A stretch of 64,000 nt of DNA from Massilia sp. H-1 (GTDB taxonomy: Bacteria; Pseudomonadota; Gammaproteobacteria; Burkholderiales; Burkholderiaceae_D): positions 2,170,001-2,234,000 of the forward strand of contig CP087969.1 in assembly GCA_024703915.1 (NCBI GenBank), read 5' to 3'. Positions 39,991 through 50,004 of this stretch are shown here, in pieces. Within the stretch, counting starts at the first letter, position 1; every line of letters starts with the position of its first letter. A program made the position numbers and the translations under genes. The notes below the pieces were generated by a model. The model had not been told where the DNA came from, ran no database searches, and saw only the letters and a program-made list of their open reading frames with translations.

Positions 39991-40808
39991 TCAGGCCAGC
40001 TTGAGGTTGGCCACGATCGGGGCATGATCGGACAGTTTAGCCCACAAGGTCCCGTGCAGCACTTGCGCCGTGTCCACCTTGAAGCCGCGCACATAAATGC
40101 GGTCGAGGCGGAACCAGGGCAGCGCGGCCGGGAAGGTGCGCGCTTACACCACCGGCCGCTCGCGCCCGGCCAGGTTGCGCACCAGGTCGCCGATCTTCGA
40201 GCGCGAACCGAGTTCGTCGAACACTTCGACCACGCCGAGGGCGTTGCGCAACTTGTCGCTGAGGGTATTGCGCCAGTCGTTGAAGTCATGCTTAAGCAAT
40301 GATGACCGGTTCGCCGTCGGGCGCCGACTTGTTGACGCAATCGATCAAGGCCTGGTTCTGGCGGCCGCGGCCGGATTCGAACAGGCCCAGGTGCACCACG
40401 AAACAGTGGATCGGACAGGTATCGGTATTGATCACGCAATGCAGGATACCGCGTTGCTCGTAAGCATGGTCGGACACGTCGTGGTTGTGCGAATTTCCGA
40501 TCGGGTAGGCCGACAGCAGCGCATTGCCATGGTGGCCATGGTCGTACACCGCGTTCATGCCATAGGCCGAATGGTGGGAGTCGCTTCATGAAAAATTCGT
40601 GCTGGGCCGATTCCGGCCAGTGGCGGTGGCCGCGGCTTTCCTCGCCAAATTTGTCGAGGTAGCGGTCATGGCGCCCCTGCACTTCCTGCAGGAACACGAC
40701 GTCGGCGTCGAACTGGGCGATGGCCTTTTTGAGGGCGACCACGCGCGGAGTGCTCCGGATCGAGGAGACGCCTTTGTGGATGTTGTAGGTGGCGACGCGA
40801 ATCTTCAT
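39991..40808 (-). CDS. Endonuclease/exonuclease/phosphatase (EEP) family protein
   Basis: About 270 residues: MKIRVATYNIHKGVSSIRSTPRVVALKKAIAQFDADVVFLQEVQG (metal-binding Asn and Glu), HHGNALLSAYPIGNSHNHDVSD, CFVVHLGLFESGRGRQNQALIDC, VIIAGDFNDWR and the final SDHAPIVANLKLA with catalytic Asp-His. Scars near 40291 and 40145, and other indels at about 40590, break the frame. Pairing with clsB suggests a role in membrane lipid or phosphodiester metabolism, but the substrate is unknown. Confidence 0.85.
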
Positions 40809-40882
40809 GGGAACATTCTAACCCCATCCATGCCGTTCCTGCGCACACGCTTGAGACAGTCTGAAAATGTTGCGCCTTTGCG

Positions 40883-41623
40883 CTAGCGGCCCGCGCCGTA
40901 GTTGTATTTGCGGTCGATCGCGGCGATCGTGCCGTCGCCGACCATCGCTTGCAGCGCCGCGCTCATCCGGGCGACCAGGGTATCGGGGACATCGTTGTTG
41001 CAGGCCAGGTAAAGCCCCGTCTCGCGGAAGGTCAGGACCGGCACGATCTTGCCGCTCCAGCCATTGGCGGCCACGATCGGACCGCCGGTCTGGGTGCTCG
41101 ACACCCACAAGTCGATCCGGTCCAGCATCAGCTTGCGCGGATTGGCCAGGCGCTCGTGCACCGTGTCGACGGTAAAGCCCTGGGCGATCAGGGTTTCGCC
41201 GCGCACGTCGCCGAAATAGGCGCCGATCCGGTATTTGCGCGTCTTCGATCGTGGTCAGCTTGTAATCGTGGCCGCTGCGCCCAAACAGGGTCCAGTCGCT
41301 GGTATTGATCGGGCCTATCCATTTGAACAGCTTTTCGCGCTCGGGGATCCGGCTGACCGAGTAGATGCAGGTGTCGCTGCGGGACTGGGCCAGGAACCAG
41401 GCGCGCTTCCAGGGGAGGATCTCGATCTCGTAGTCGATCGCCGCACGGGCCAGCACTTCCTGGACTTTTTCGGCCGCGAAGCCGACCAGTTTGCCGTTCT
41501 CCAGTATCGTTGCTTAAGCGCCCCCACTTCGGTCAGGATATTCAGGTGCGCGCGGCTCATCGCATGGCGGCGCACGGGCTAAGCCAGCGCCAGAATCACG
41601 GCGATGTACAACAGCGTCTTCAT
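40883..41623 (-). CDS. Periplasmic solute-binding protein, SBP_bac_3-like (copy 1 of 3)
   Basis: About 245 residues: signal MKTLLYIAVILALA, then LARAAIDYEIEILPWKRAWFLAQSRSDTCIYSVSRIPEREKLFKWIGPINTSDWTLFGR, RGETLIAQGFTVDTVHERLANPRKLMLDRIDLWVSSTQTGGPIVAANGWSGKIVPVLTFRETGLYLACNNDVP and a final IDRKYNYGAGR. Scars at 41580 and 41513 and an indel at 41240 break it. Closely related to the two genes upstream; no permease or ATPase lies near. Confidence 0.85.
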
Positions 41624-41676
41624 GCAATAAGGATAGCGCACCGCCCGCCGCACAGCCAGTTTGCGCGGTGCGCGGC

Positions 41677-42431
41677 TCAGGGCACGGGCAGCGGCGCCGT
41701 CTGCAAATGTTCGAAGCGCTGCTCGATCGCCTTGTAGCTGCCGTCGGCCTCCATCGCGCGCAGCGCCGTTCATGCGGGCGATGTCGACCACCGGCATGGC
41801 CGCATTGCAGGCGAGGTAGAGCTTGACGAGCTGGTAGGTATGCACCGGGACCACCTTGCCGGTCAGCCCGGTGCGGGCCAGCACGGCGCGCGACGAGCGG
41901 GTGCTGTTGACCCACAGGTCGATCCGGTCGAGCATCAGCTTTTTGGGATTGGAGTCGTCGTTCTGCGCGAACTCCACGTTCAGGCCCCGGGCCTTGAGGA
42001 ACTCGCCGCGCACGTCGCCGTTGTAGGCGCCGATGCGCAGGCCGCGCGCGTCGTCCAGGGTGCGGATCTCGAAGTGGCGGTCGGCGCGCCCGAACAGCAC
42101 CCAGTCCGCCTGCGAGATCGGGCCGATCCAGTGGAACCAGGTTTCGCGTTCCGGCGTGCGGGTGGTCATGAAGACGCAGGTGTGGTGTTGCGTGTGCGCC
42201 AGCGTGAGCGCGCTTCCAGGGCATCAGCGCCATCGTGTACGGCAGGCCGGCGCGGCGCATGATCTCGTGGACTTTTTCGGCGGCGTGGCCGGTGATGCGG
42301 CCCTGCTCGAGCATGACGGCGGGGACGGTCGATTCGGCGGTGATGGTGATGCTGGCGTGCGCCGCCGCGCATTGCAGCGCGCCGCCTACCAGCAAGGCCA
42401 GGAAGCTAGCGGCGGACGGCGCTGCCCGCAT
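41677..42431 (-). CDS. Periplasmic solute-binding protein, SBP_bac_3-like (copy 2 of 3)
   Basis: Signal MRAAPSAASFLALLVGGALQCAAAHA, then ITITAESTVPAVMLEQGRITGHAAEKVHEIMRRAGLPYTMALMPWKRA, CVFMTTRTPERETWFHWIGPISQADWVLFGRADRHFEIRTLDDARGLRIGAYNGDVRGEFL and LMLDRIDLWVNSTRSSRAVLARTGLTGKVVPVHTYQLVKLYLACN. It overlaps copy 3 by 26 nt. Indels lie near 42210 and 41770. Proteins of this type bind amino acids or similar solutes. Confidence 0.85.
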
Positions 42432-43156
42432 AATTGTATTTGCGCTCGATAGCGGCCGATACGCCTTCGTTGTTCATGTCCTTGAGCACCGCGTTCATCT
42501 TGGCGATCAGGGCGTCCGGCACGGCCAGATTGCAGGCCAGGTATTGCTCGGTGCGTTTGAAGGTCAGCACCGGCACGATCTGCCCGCTCCAGCCATTCTC
42601 GGCGATCGTGGCATTGCCGATGCGCGTGCTGGTGACCCACAGGTCGATCCGGTTGACCATCAGCTTGCGCGGGTTGGACAGTTTGTCGTGGACCGTGTCG
42701 ACGATGTAGCCCTGGGCCAGCAGCAGCTCGCTGCGCACGTCGCCCAGCAGGCCGCCGATGCGGTAGGGACGCGCGTCGTCGATCTTCGTGGAAGCGGAAG
42801 TTGCGGTCGGCGCGGGCGAACAGGGTCCAGTCGTTTTCGTGGGTGGGGCCGACCCACTTGAACTGCGTCTCGCGCTCCGGAATGCGGGTGGTCGAGTAGA
42901 TGCAGGCATTGGCCTGGGTCTGGGCCAGCATGAAGGCGCGCTTCCAGGGCAGCACTTCGATCTCGTAGTCGATCTCGGCGCGCTCCATGATGACGCGCAC
43001 CTTGTCGGTGGCGAACCCTGTCAGCTGGCCGTCGACCTGCATCGATGAGGGGGTCGACAGCTCGGTGCCGATGTAAAGACGCGGACGGGCCTGGGCTGCG
43101 GCGGCGGCGAGCAGCCCGGCCAGAAGCAGGGGGAAAAGGCGCGCGGTTCGATTCAT
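42406..43156 (-). CDS. Periplasmic solute-binding protein, SBP_bac_3-like (copy 3 of 3)
   Basis: Signal MNRTARLFPLLLAGLLAAAAAQA, then RLYIGTELSTPSSMQVDGQLTGFATDKVRVIMERAEIDYEIEVLPWKRAFMLAQTQANACIYSTTRIPERETQFKWVGPTHENDWTLFARADRNFRFH. It ends AAIERKYNYAGSAVRR. One indel at about 42788. Nearest to copy 1 in the shared motifs EIDYEIEVLPWKRAF and NPRKLMVNRIDLWVTSTRIG. Confidence 0.87.
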
Positions 43157-43160
43157 GCGT

Positions 43161-43641
43161 TCAAGCATAGCGCATGAAAAAGCCGCAGGCTAGCGGAATT
43201 GCGCGCTGAGGCAGCTGCAGGATGGCTTCGGCGTTGGACGAGGAGAAGCAGCGGTCGGCCGCTTCCATCCAGGGCAGCCAGGCGTACTGCAGGTGCTCGC
43301 GCGGACTGAGGACCACCTTGACGTCGCGCGGGGACGCAGACGCCGAAGACGTGTTCCGTGTTGTGGGTGACGCCGGGGGCGTAGCGATGCCGCCAGACGG
43401 GGTAGATTTCATAGATGTTGGAGAGCTGCCAGTCGCGCAGGACGATGGCGCTGCCGTCGGCGATGATGCCGGTTTCCTCGCGCAGTTCGCGCGTGGCGGT
43501 GTCGATCAGGGCTTCGTCCGGAGCGTCCAGCGAGCCGGTCACCGACTGCCAGAAGCCGGGGCGGTCGGCGCGCTCGATGAGCAGGACGTCCAGGTCGGCG
43601 GTGTGGATGACGACCAGGACTGATTCGGGGATTTTGTGCAA
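43161..43641 (-). CDS. nudB: Dihydroneopterin triphosphate diphosphatase-like Nudix hydrolase
   Basis: About 160 residues: MHKIPESVLVVIHTADLDVLLIERADRPGFWQSVTGSLDAPDEALIDTATRELREETGI, the Nudix box with its Glu residues, then SNIYEIYPVWRHRYAPGVTHNTEHVFGV. After an indel near 43337 it continues DVKVVLSPREHLQYAWLPWMEAADRCFSSSNAEAIL and ends ACGFFMRYA. NudB acts in folate synthesis. The gene lies downstream of aspS on the same strand, a common order in proteobacteria. Confidence 0.88.
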
Positions 43642-43699
43642 ATCGGCTCCTTCGGTAACTCGTGCGAAGGTGCGGTCGCATGCGACCGCCCCATGGCGC

Positions 43700-43755
43700 T
43701 GCTCCGAAGTCGGTAGCGTGCCATGGGCCCCCGCCTGCGCGAGGGCGACGTTAAA
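43700..43755. repeat. REP-like dispersed repeat, copy A
   Basis: The stretch GTGCCATGGGCCCCCGCCTG (43718-43737) with the following CGCGAGGGCGACGTTA is closely similar to the inverted element at 54360-54435. In both places the same peptide MGPRLREGDV can be read, a common sign of this dispersed repeat rather than of a gene. It lies between nudB and aspS. Confidence 0.5.
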
Positions 43756-43797
43756 GGGTTTTACCTTTTAATCGCTCGCGCAGTTCCTGCAATCGCC

Positions 43798-45604
43798 TCA
43801 GGCGATTTTTGGTTCGGCGTTACGCAAACGGATGTGCAGTTCGCGCAGCTGCTTCTCGTCCACTTCCGACGGCGCGTTGGTCAACAGGCACTGCGCGCCT
43901 GGGTTTTCGGGAAGGCGATCACGTCGCGGATCGAATCGGAACCGGTCATCATGGTCACGATGCGGTCCAGGCCGAAGGCCAGGCCACCGTGCGGCGGCGC
44001 GCCGTATTGCAGCGCGTCGAGCAGGAAGCCGAACTTGAGCTGGGCTTCTTCGGCATCGATCTTGAGCGCGCGGAATACCTTGCTCTGGACTTCTTCGCGG
44101 TGGATACGGATCGAACCGCCGCCCAGTTCCCAGCCGTTCAAGACCATGTCGTAGGCCTTGGCGATACAGGCGCCAGGGTTCGTTTCGAGCATGTCTTCGT
44201 GGCCGTCTTTCGGGGCCGTGAACGGGTGGTGGGTCGTGGTCCAGCGGTCCGACTCTTCGTCGTAGTCGAACATCGGGAAGTCGACCACCCACAATGGGGC
44301 CCACACGTCGTTGAACAGGCTTAGGCCTTCTTGCCGAATTCGGAGTGGCCGATCTTGACGCGCAGCGCGCCGATGGCGTCGTTGACAACCTTGGCTTTGT
44401 CGGCGCCGAAGAAGATCAGGTCGCCGTCCTGGGCGCCGGTCGCTTCGAGGATCTGGGCCAGCACTTCGGGCGGCAGGAACTTGACGATCGGCGACTGCAG
44501 GCCGTCAGCGCCCTTGGCCTTCTCGTTGACCTTGATGTAAGCGAGACCCTTGGCGCCGTAGATGGCGACGAACTGGGTGTACGCGTCGATTTCCAGAACG
44601 CGGCATGCTGCCGCCTTGCGGTACGCGCATGCCGACCACGCGGCCGCCTGCCATGTTGGCGGCGCCGTTGAAGACCTTGAACTCGACCGACTTCATCATC
44701 TCGGTCAGGTCGGTGAATTCGAGCTTGACGCGCATGTCCGGCTTGTCCGAACCGTACAGACCCATCGCGGTGGCGAAGTCCATGACCGGGAACGGGTTCG
44801 GCAGGTCGATGTCGAGCGTGTTCTTGAAGACGATGCGGATCATGTCTTCGAACAGATCGTGGATTTCCTGTTCGGTCAGGAACGAGGTTTCGCAGTCGAT
44901 CTGGGTGAATTCAGGCTGGCGGTCGGCGCGCAGATCTTCGTCGCTGGAAGCACTTGGTGATCTGGTAGTAGCGGTCGAAGTTGGCCACCATCAGCAGCTG
45001 CTTGAACAGCTGTGGCGATTGCGGCAGCGCGAAGAAGTTACCGGCGTTGACACGCGACGGCACCAGGTAGTCGCGCGCCTTCCGGGGTCGACTTGGTCAG
45101 CATCGGGGTTTCGATGTCGATGAAGCCGAGCGCGTCGAGGTACTTGCGCACTTCCATGGTGACCTTGTAGCGCAGGCGCAGGTTGTTCTGCATTTGCGCG
45201 CGGCGCAGATCGAGCACGCGGTGGGTCAGGCGGGTCGTTTCCGACAGGTTGTCGTCGTCCAGCTGGAACGGCACCGGCACCGACGCGTTGAGCACTTCAA
45301 CGGTGCTGGCCACGACTTCGATCTTGCCCGACTTGAGGTTGTCGTTGACGGTGGTGGCCGAACGGGCGGTGACGACGCCGGTGATGCGCAGGCAGAATTC
45401 GTTGCGCACGCCTTCGGCGACCTTGAACATTTCGGCCTGATCGGTATCGCACACCACCTGCACCAGACCTTCGCGGTCGCGCAGATCGATGAAGATCAGC
45501 TTGCCGTGGTCGCGGCGACGGTGAACCCAGCCGCACAGGCTGACGGTTTGGCCCAGCAATTCTTCAGTGACGAGGCCGCAGTAGTTGGAACGCATCGAGG
45601 ACAT
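43798..45604 (-). CDS. aspS: Aspartate-tRNA ligase
   Basis: About 600 residues. The N-terminal OB-fold is [53 protein letters not shown]. Class II motifs are [77 protein letters not shown] and [29 protein letters not shown]. It must be functional in a living cell, yet shows about six indels. One is the scar at 44319, where GCCGGC gives [16 protein letters not shown]. Others lie near 45075, 44945, 44625, 44598 and 43895. This is the clearest proof that the breaks are not biological. Confidence 0.97.
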
Positions 45605-45625
45605 AGGATTTTCAGTCTAGGTTAA

Positions 45626-46228
45626 TTATTTGGTTGGCAAACTCTCGGGGGCAACGACACCCATCGAGACAATATATTTCAGGGCGGCGTCGACAGTCAT
45701 GTCGAGCTCGATGACTTTGCTGCGTTCCATCATCAGGAAAAAACCCGAGGTCGGGTTCGGCGTGGTCGGCACATACACGCTGATAAAGTCGCCGTGCAGG
45801 TGGTTCTTCACATCGCCGCCCGGCACGCCGGTCAGGAAAGCGATGGTGTAGCTGTCGGCGTGCGGATACGGAATCAGCACGGCCTTGCGGAAGGCATTGC
45901 CGGACGACGAAAACAGGGTGTCGGACACTTGCTTGACGCTGCCGTAGAGCGAGCTGACCACCGGAATGCGGTGCAGCAGGCGCTCCCACAGGCGCACCAG
46001 GTAGTTGCCGATCAAATTATTGGTCAGCAAGCCGGTCAGGAACACGATGGCGAACGTCAGAATCGTGCCCAGGCCCGGAATCCGGTAGCCGATCAGATTC
46101 TCGGGACGCCATTGTTGCGGCAAGAGCAGCAGCGACTGATCCATCGTATTGATCACCAGACTGAGGACCCACACCGTGATGGCGATGGGAACCAGAATCA
46201 GCAATCCGGTAATGAAATATTTACGCAT
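45626..46228 (-). CDS. DUF502 membrane protein
   Basis: Intact, 200 residues. Two membrane segments: YFITGLLILVPIAITVWVLSLVI and ILTFAIVFLTGLLTNNLIG, then the DUF502 core RIPVVSSLYGSVKQVSDTLFSSSGNAFRKAVLIPYPHADSYTIAFLTG and VYVPTTPNPTSGFFLMMERSKVIELDMTVDAALKYIVSMG. It lies 21 nt upstream of aspS on the same strand, the usual order in Burkholderiales. Function unknown. Confidence 0.93.
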   Translation of the reverse strand: MRKYFITGLLILVPIAITVWVLSLVINTMDQSLLLLPQQWRPENLIGYRIPGLGTILTFAIVFLTGLLTNNLIGNYLVRLWERLLHRIPVVSSLYGSVKQVSDTLFSSSGNAFRKAVLIPYPHADSYTIAFLTGVPGGDVKNHLHGDFISVYVPTTPNPTSGFFLMMERSKVIELDMTVDAALKYIVSMGVVAPESLPTK

Positions 46229-46258
46229 TTAACTCTCGGTGATGGTGGTCGGAGCCGA

Positions 46259-46579
46259 TCAGCTGGTGCCGGTGCCAGGCGTCGCAGGGGCGGCCGGGGC
46301 CATGCGCGCGGACGTGCTCTCGCCCGAGGAAGCCGGTGCAGCAGGCGCGGCAGGCGTCTCGACCGGGCCGCTGGCCGTGCCGGTGGACGGCGGCGTGCCG
46401 CCCCGGAAATCGGTGGCGTACCAGCCGGTGCCCTTGAGCTGGAAGCCCGCGGCAGTGAGCTGCTTCTTGAAAGACGGCTTTCCGCAAGCGAGGCAAACCG
46501 TCAGGACCGGGTCCGACACCTTCTGCAACACATCTTTGGCAAAACCGCATTCATCGCAGCGGTAGGCGTAAATCGGCAT
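46259..46579 (-). CDS. FmdB-family zinc ribbon protein
   Basis: Intact, 106 residues. The zinc ribbon MPIYAYRCDECGFAKDVLQKVSDPVLTVCLACG shows two CxxC pairs and the family start. It continues FKKQLTAAGFQLKGTGWYATDFRGG and ends in a long Pro/Ala/Ser/Thr tail without structure. It stands before DUF502 and aspS as in many betaproteobacteria and is a possible regulatory protein. Confidence 0.93.
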   Translation of the reverse strand: MPIYAYRCDECGFAKDVLQKVSDPVLTVCLACGKPSFKKQLTAAGFQLKGTGWYATDFRGGTPPSTGTASGPVETPAAPAAPASSGESTSARMAPAAPATPGTGTS

Positions 46580-46740
46580 TAATTACTCCGCAAAAATCGT
46601 CAAAACCCTGAATTATAAGCCTTTTTTAAGTTTGCTTACATAAAGTCCCTCCCTCAGTTGATGCATTGTCTTCACAAACTGGTAAGATGCGTCCCTGCTG
46701 CATCGGCATGAGCCGGGCTAACTTTAAAAGGAATCTAACG

Positions 46741-47649
46741 ATGTTGATGAAGTCCCGCGTTTTGATCATTGGCGCCGCCTCCGTGCTGGCCCTGTCGGCC
46801 TGTACGAAAAAGACACCACCACCGTGACCACGCCAAGCGCGACCGGTGCCAAAGAAACCGTTGTGGCAACCGTCAATGGCACCCCGATTTACTCGGGCGT
46901 GGTTGACATGATGGTCAAGGAACGCACCGCCCAGGGCCAGCCTGACAGCCCGGAACTGCGCAAGATGATCATCGAAAACCTGGCCATGCAATCGATGGTC
47001 GCTGGCGAAGCGTCCAAAAAGGTCTGGACAAGTCGCCTGGAAGTGACGCGCCAGATGGACATGCTGCGCCAGTCGCTGCTGGCCAATGCCTTCGTGCAAG
47101 ACTACATCAAGAGCAACCCTGTGACCGACGAGATGGTCAAGGCCGAGTACGACAAGATGAACAGCAAAGTCGGCGGCGACGAATTCAAGGCGCGCCACAT
47201 CCTGGTCAAGACCGAAGCCGAAGCCAAGGACATCATCGCCAAGCTCAAGAAAGACATGAAGCAGTTCGGCGCGATCGCCAAGGACAAATCGCAGGATCCG
47301 GGTTCGAAAGTGAACGGCGGCGACCTGGGCTGGTTCAATCCAGCCTAAGCATGGTGCCTGAGTTCGGCGCGGCCGTGAAAGCCCAGAAAAAGGCGACGTG
47401 TCGGAAGCGCCGGTCAAGTCGCAATTCGGCTTCCACGTGATCGTGGTGGACGATTCGCGTCCGATCACCCCGCCGCCACTGGAACAAGTCAAGGAACAGC
47501 TCAAGCAGCAGGTCCAGCGCGAGAAGCTCAAAGCCTTCTTCGACGACCTGAAAGCCAAGGCCAAGATCGACATCGTCGGCGAAGCCAAGCCAGCGGCAGC
47601 AGCAAGAGCAGCACCGACCCAGTCGCCACTGGTTGAAGAGAAGAAATAA
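46741..47649 (+). CDS. PpiC-type peptidyl-prolyl isomerase lipoprotein
   Basis: About 300 residues. Signal with lipobox: VLIIGAASVLALSACTKK. SurA-like N-terminal helices (ETVVATVNGTPIYSGVVDMMVKER) are followed by the parvulin domain DEFKARHILVKTEAEAKDIIAKLKKDMKQFGAIAKDKSQDPGSKVNGGDLGWFNPAGMVPEFGAAV and VKSQFGFHVIVVDDSRPITPPP. The scar at 47343 becomes GCCGGC (NPAGMVPEF); other indels lie near 46815, 47025 and 47390. It folds outer-membrane or secreted proteins. A strong terminator follows. Confidence 0.93.
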
Positions 47650-47665
47650 TCAGCACCATGCAAGC

Positions 47666-47694
47666 AAAGACCCGCAGCGATGCGGGTCTTTTTT
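47666..47694 (+). terminator. Rho-independent terminator after the PpiC lipoprotein gene
   Basis: AAAGACCCGCA (47666-47676) pairs with TGCGGGTCTTT (47681-47691) around GCGA, followed by TTT. The stem has 11 pairs and lies 17 nt behind the stop. The A-tract on the other side may let it also serve the convergent regulator gene. Confidence 0.9.
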
Positions 47695-47703
47695 GTCTGG
47701 CGT

Positions 47704-48172
47704 TTAAGCGGCGGCTAGGCTGGTCCGGCTCGAACCAGAGGCCGTACTTGTCGCCCTGCCAGTTCAGCAGCATGAACAGATAGGCATTGGCCAGCATGAT
47801 CAGGCCGCCCTCGAGCGCCGCCCGGTTGACCAGGCCGAGCAGGCAGAAGGCAAAGCCCGCCACGTGGGACATCAGCGCGATGCGGCGGCCGGTCTGGCGG
47901 GCCGGACGCAATTGCAAAAAGTTCAAGGCAAAACACCACTTTATCAGCACGGGCAATTGTTGCCAGTTATCGGAACGCTTATCGATCATGAATTTCTCCT
48001 GGTTCAGGGTTGGGACATCGACTTCCAACACTGCAGCGAGGCATTTCAACGATTCCACACTGGCCTTGTGGCCGCTTTCGATGCGCTGGATGGTGCGCAC
48101 ATTCAGACCGGACATGGTCGCCAATTGCTCCTGAGAAAGATGGCGGCTGAGGCGTAGTTGCTTAAGAATCAT
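47704..48172 (-). CDS. XRE-family regulator with C-terminal 2TM domain
   Basis: About 155 residues. The N-terminal helix-turn-helix is LKQLRLSRHLSQEQLATMSGLNVRTIQRIESGHKASVESLKCLAAVL. The C-terminal part has two membrane segments (ALMSHVAGFAFCLLGLVNRAALEGGLIMLANAYLFMLL). The scar at 47713 becomes GCCGGC and gives the end WFEPDQPAAA at 47704. HTH proteins with 2TM domains are membrane-linked regulators of unknown signal. Confidence 0.85.
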
Positions 48173-48321
48173 TGCAGTATCCCGTTACGGTGAACCATGA
48201 TTGTTCATCGGAGATGGCGCTGTCGGTGACGAAAACGACCCGACAAAGACCCGACAAGGACCCGGCAGTGGCTGCTGGCGGGCGGTGGCGTCAGGCTTGC
48301 CGCCCGGAAAGGCGGTGGGGG

Positions 48322-48410
48322 GCGTTGGGGGTCAGGTCTGACATCCGGACACGGGCTCAACCGCCTTGCGGTTGAGCCCGTGTCCGGATGTCAGACCTGA
48401 CCCCCAACGC
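48322..48410. repeat. Perfect 43-bp inverted repeat with 3-nt loop (REP/BIME type)
   Basis: The left arm 48322-48364 (begins GCGTTGGGGGTCAGGTCTGA) and right arm 48368-48410 are exact reverse complements around CTT. It fills the gap between the convergent ends of two genes' surroundings, where no ORF exists. The words GGGGTCAGGTCTGACATC recall REP elements mobilised by RAYT transposases; none is in the window. Confidence 0.9.
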
Positions 48411-48414
48411 AGAC

Positions 48415-49378
48415 TCAAGCGCCGCCACCATGATCGAGATCCGGCCGGTGCCACGGGTCGACATGGGTCATCAGCGACAGCACGCGATGGCGCTGCATCA
48501 CATTGCGGCGGGCGGCGACGGCAATGTCGTGCCCGGCTTCGACCGTCATCGTGGAGTCCACCTCGAGGTGGGCATCGACCACGATCAGGTCGCCCATCTT
48601 GCGCGTGCGCACGTCGTGCACCCCCATCACGCCCGGCGTGTCGGCCAGGGTGCGGGTAATGGCGGCAACTTCTTCTTCATCGATGCCGCGGTCCATCAAT
48701 TCGTGCAGGGCCACCCAGGAAAATTCCCAGCCCATCTTGGCGATCATCAACCCGACAATCAGGGCGGCAATCGGATCGAGCAAGGGGTAGCTTAGCCAGA
48801 TTGCTTAAGCAATGCCGATCCCGACCACCAGCGAGGACGCGGCATCGGAGCGCGCATGCCAGGCATTGGCCACCAGCATGCTCGACTTGAGCCGGGTCGC
48901 GATCCGCAGCATGTAGCGGAAAAGCAACTCTTTCGACACCAGGGCCACCCCGGCCACGGCCAGCGCAATGCCATGCACTTCGGCGATGCTGCCCGGATCT
49001 TGTAGTTTGCCGATGGCCGACCAGGCCATGCCCACACCCACCGCCAGCAGCAGCATGCCCACCGCCAGCGAGGCCGCGTTTTCGAAGCGCTGGTGGCCAT
49101 AGGGGTGGTCGGCGTCGGCTTCCTTGGCGCCGTGGTGGCTGGCGAACAGGACGACAAAGTCGGCAATCAGGTCCGACAGGGAGTGGATCCCGTCGGCCAC
49201 CAGGCCCTGCGACTTGGCCAGCACGCCGACCGCGATCTGCACGCCGCTCAACACGATATTGACCGCCACGCTGACCCAGGTGCTGCGCGACGCGGCCGCC
49301 GCCCGTTCGGCTAGGCGTGTGCTCGGTGTCTTCGGGGTCGTCGCCGAGGTCGCTGATGTTCTCTGTATGTTTGATCAA
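48415..49378 (-). CDS. Cation diffusion facilitator (CDF) metal transporter
   Basis: About 320 residues: VSVAVNIVLSGVQIAVGVLAKSQGLVADGIHSLSDLIADFVVLFASHHGAKEADADHPYGHQRFENAASLAVGMLLLAVGVGMA, the CDF signature with metal-site Asp/His residues. A second His/Asp pair is in VANAWHARSDAASSLVV. The cytoplasmic domain ends VLSLMTHVDPWHRPDLDHGGGA. TTG start at 49378 with acidic N-terminus. Scars lie at 49312, 48801 and 48790. Exports zinc or similar ions. Confidence 0.92.
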
Positions 49379-49396
49379 GGTATCGACTTCTATGGT

Positions 49397-50002
49397 TTAG
49401 GAAAGCGCCGTGCCGCGTCGCTGCCAGATCTTCCAGCGCTCCTTGCTTAAGCGAAAAACGGGAATCGAGTCGGCCACGGGCGCGTCCTCAATGCACACAA
49501 AATCGGGCGCGAGCAGCGTCCAGCGCCTGCGGCGAGATGCCGAACGGCGGCCCCTTGGCCGCATCGTCAAAGAAGAAATAGCCTGCCAGCAGCGCGCATG
49601 GCGGCAGCAGATCGGCCCAGCGTTGCGCCACTTTGGGCCACATGGCACGCGGCATCGCGCACAGGAACGCGCTCGTAAATGAGGTCCAACGGCTGGGTGG
49701 GCTGCCAGGCGAAAAAATCGGCCTGCTCGACCTTGTGCGCCCACTGGCCGACCGCCGCCTTGGCGGTGGCCACGGCGGCAGGTGAAAAATCGATCGCCGT
49801 GGCGTCCCAGCCGAAGCATCGCACAGCAGGGCCAGTTCGTAGGCGGCGCCGCAGCCGGGAATCAGGGTGCGCAGCAGCGCGCGCCTACAAAGGCGCGCAA
49901 CTGCTCGGGCACGCCGCCCCGGTCCCAGGGCGTGAACCCCTGCGCGAAGCGCTCGTCCCAGAAGGACGGGCTGTTCGGGTCCCGGCTCGAAAATTCCGGC
50001 AT
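49397..50002 (-). CDS. TPMT-like S-adenosylmethionine methyltransferase
   Basis: About 200 residues: MPEFSSRDPNSPSFWDERFAQGFTPWDRGGVPEQLRAF, LRTLIPGCGAAYELALLCD (SAM loop), GWDATAIDFSPAAVATAKA, DLIYERAFLCAMPRAMWPKVAQRWADLLPPCALLAGYFFFDDAAKGPPFG. These are hallmarks of thiopurine S-methyltransferase-like enzymes. Indels lie near 49885, 49815, 49665, 49510 and 49446. Natural substrates are likely selenium, tellurium or thiol compounds. Confidence 0.85.
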
Positions 50003-50004
50003 GC

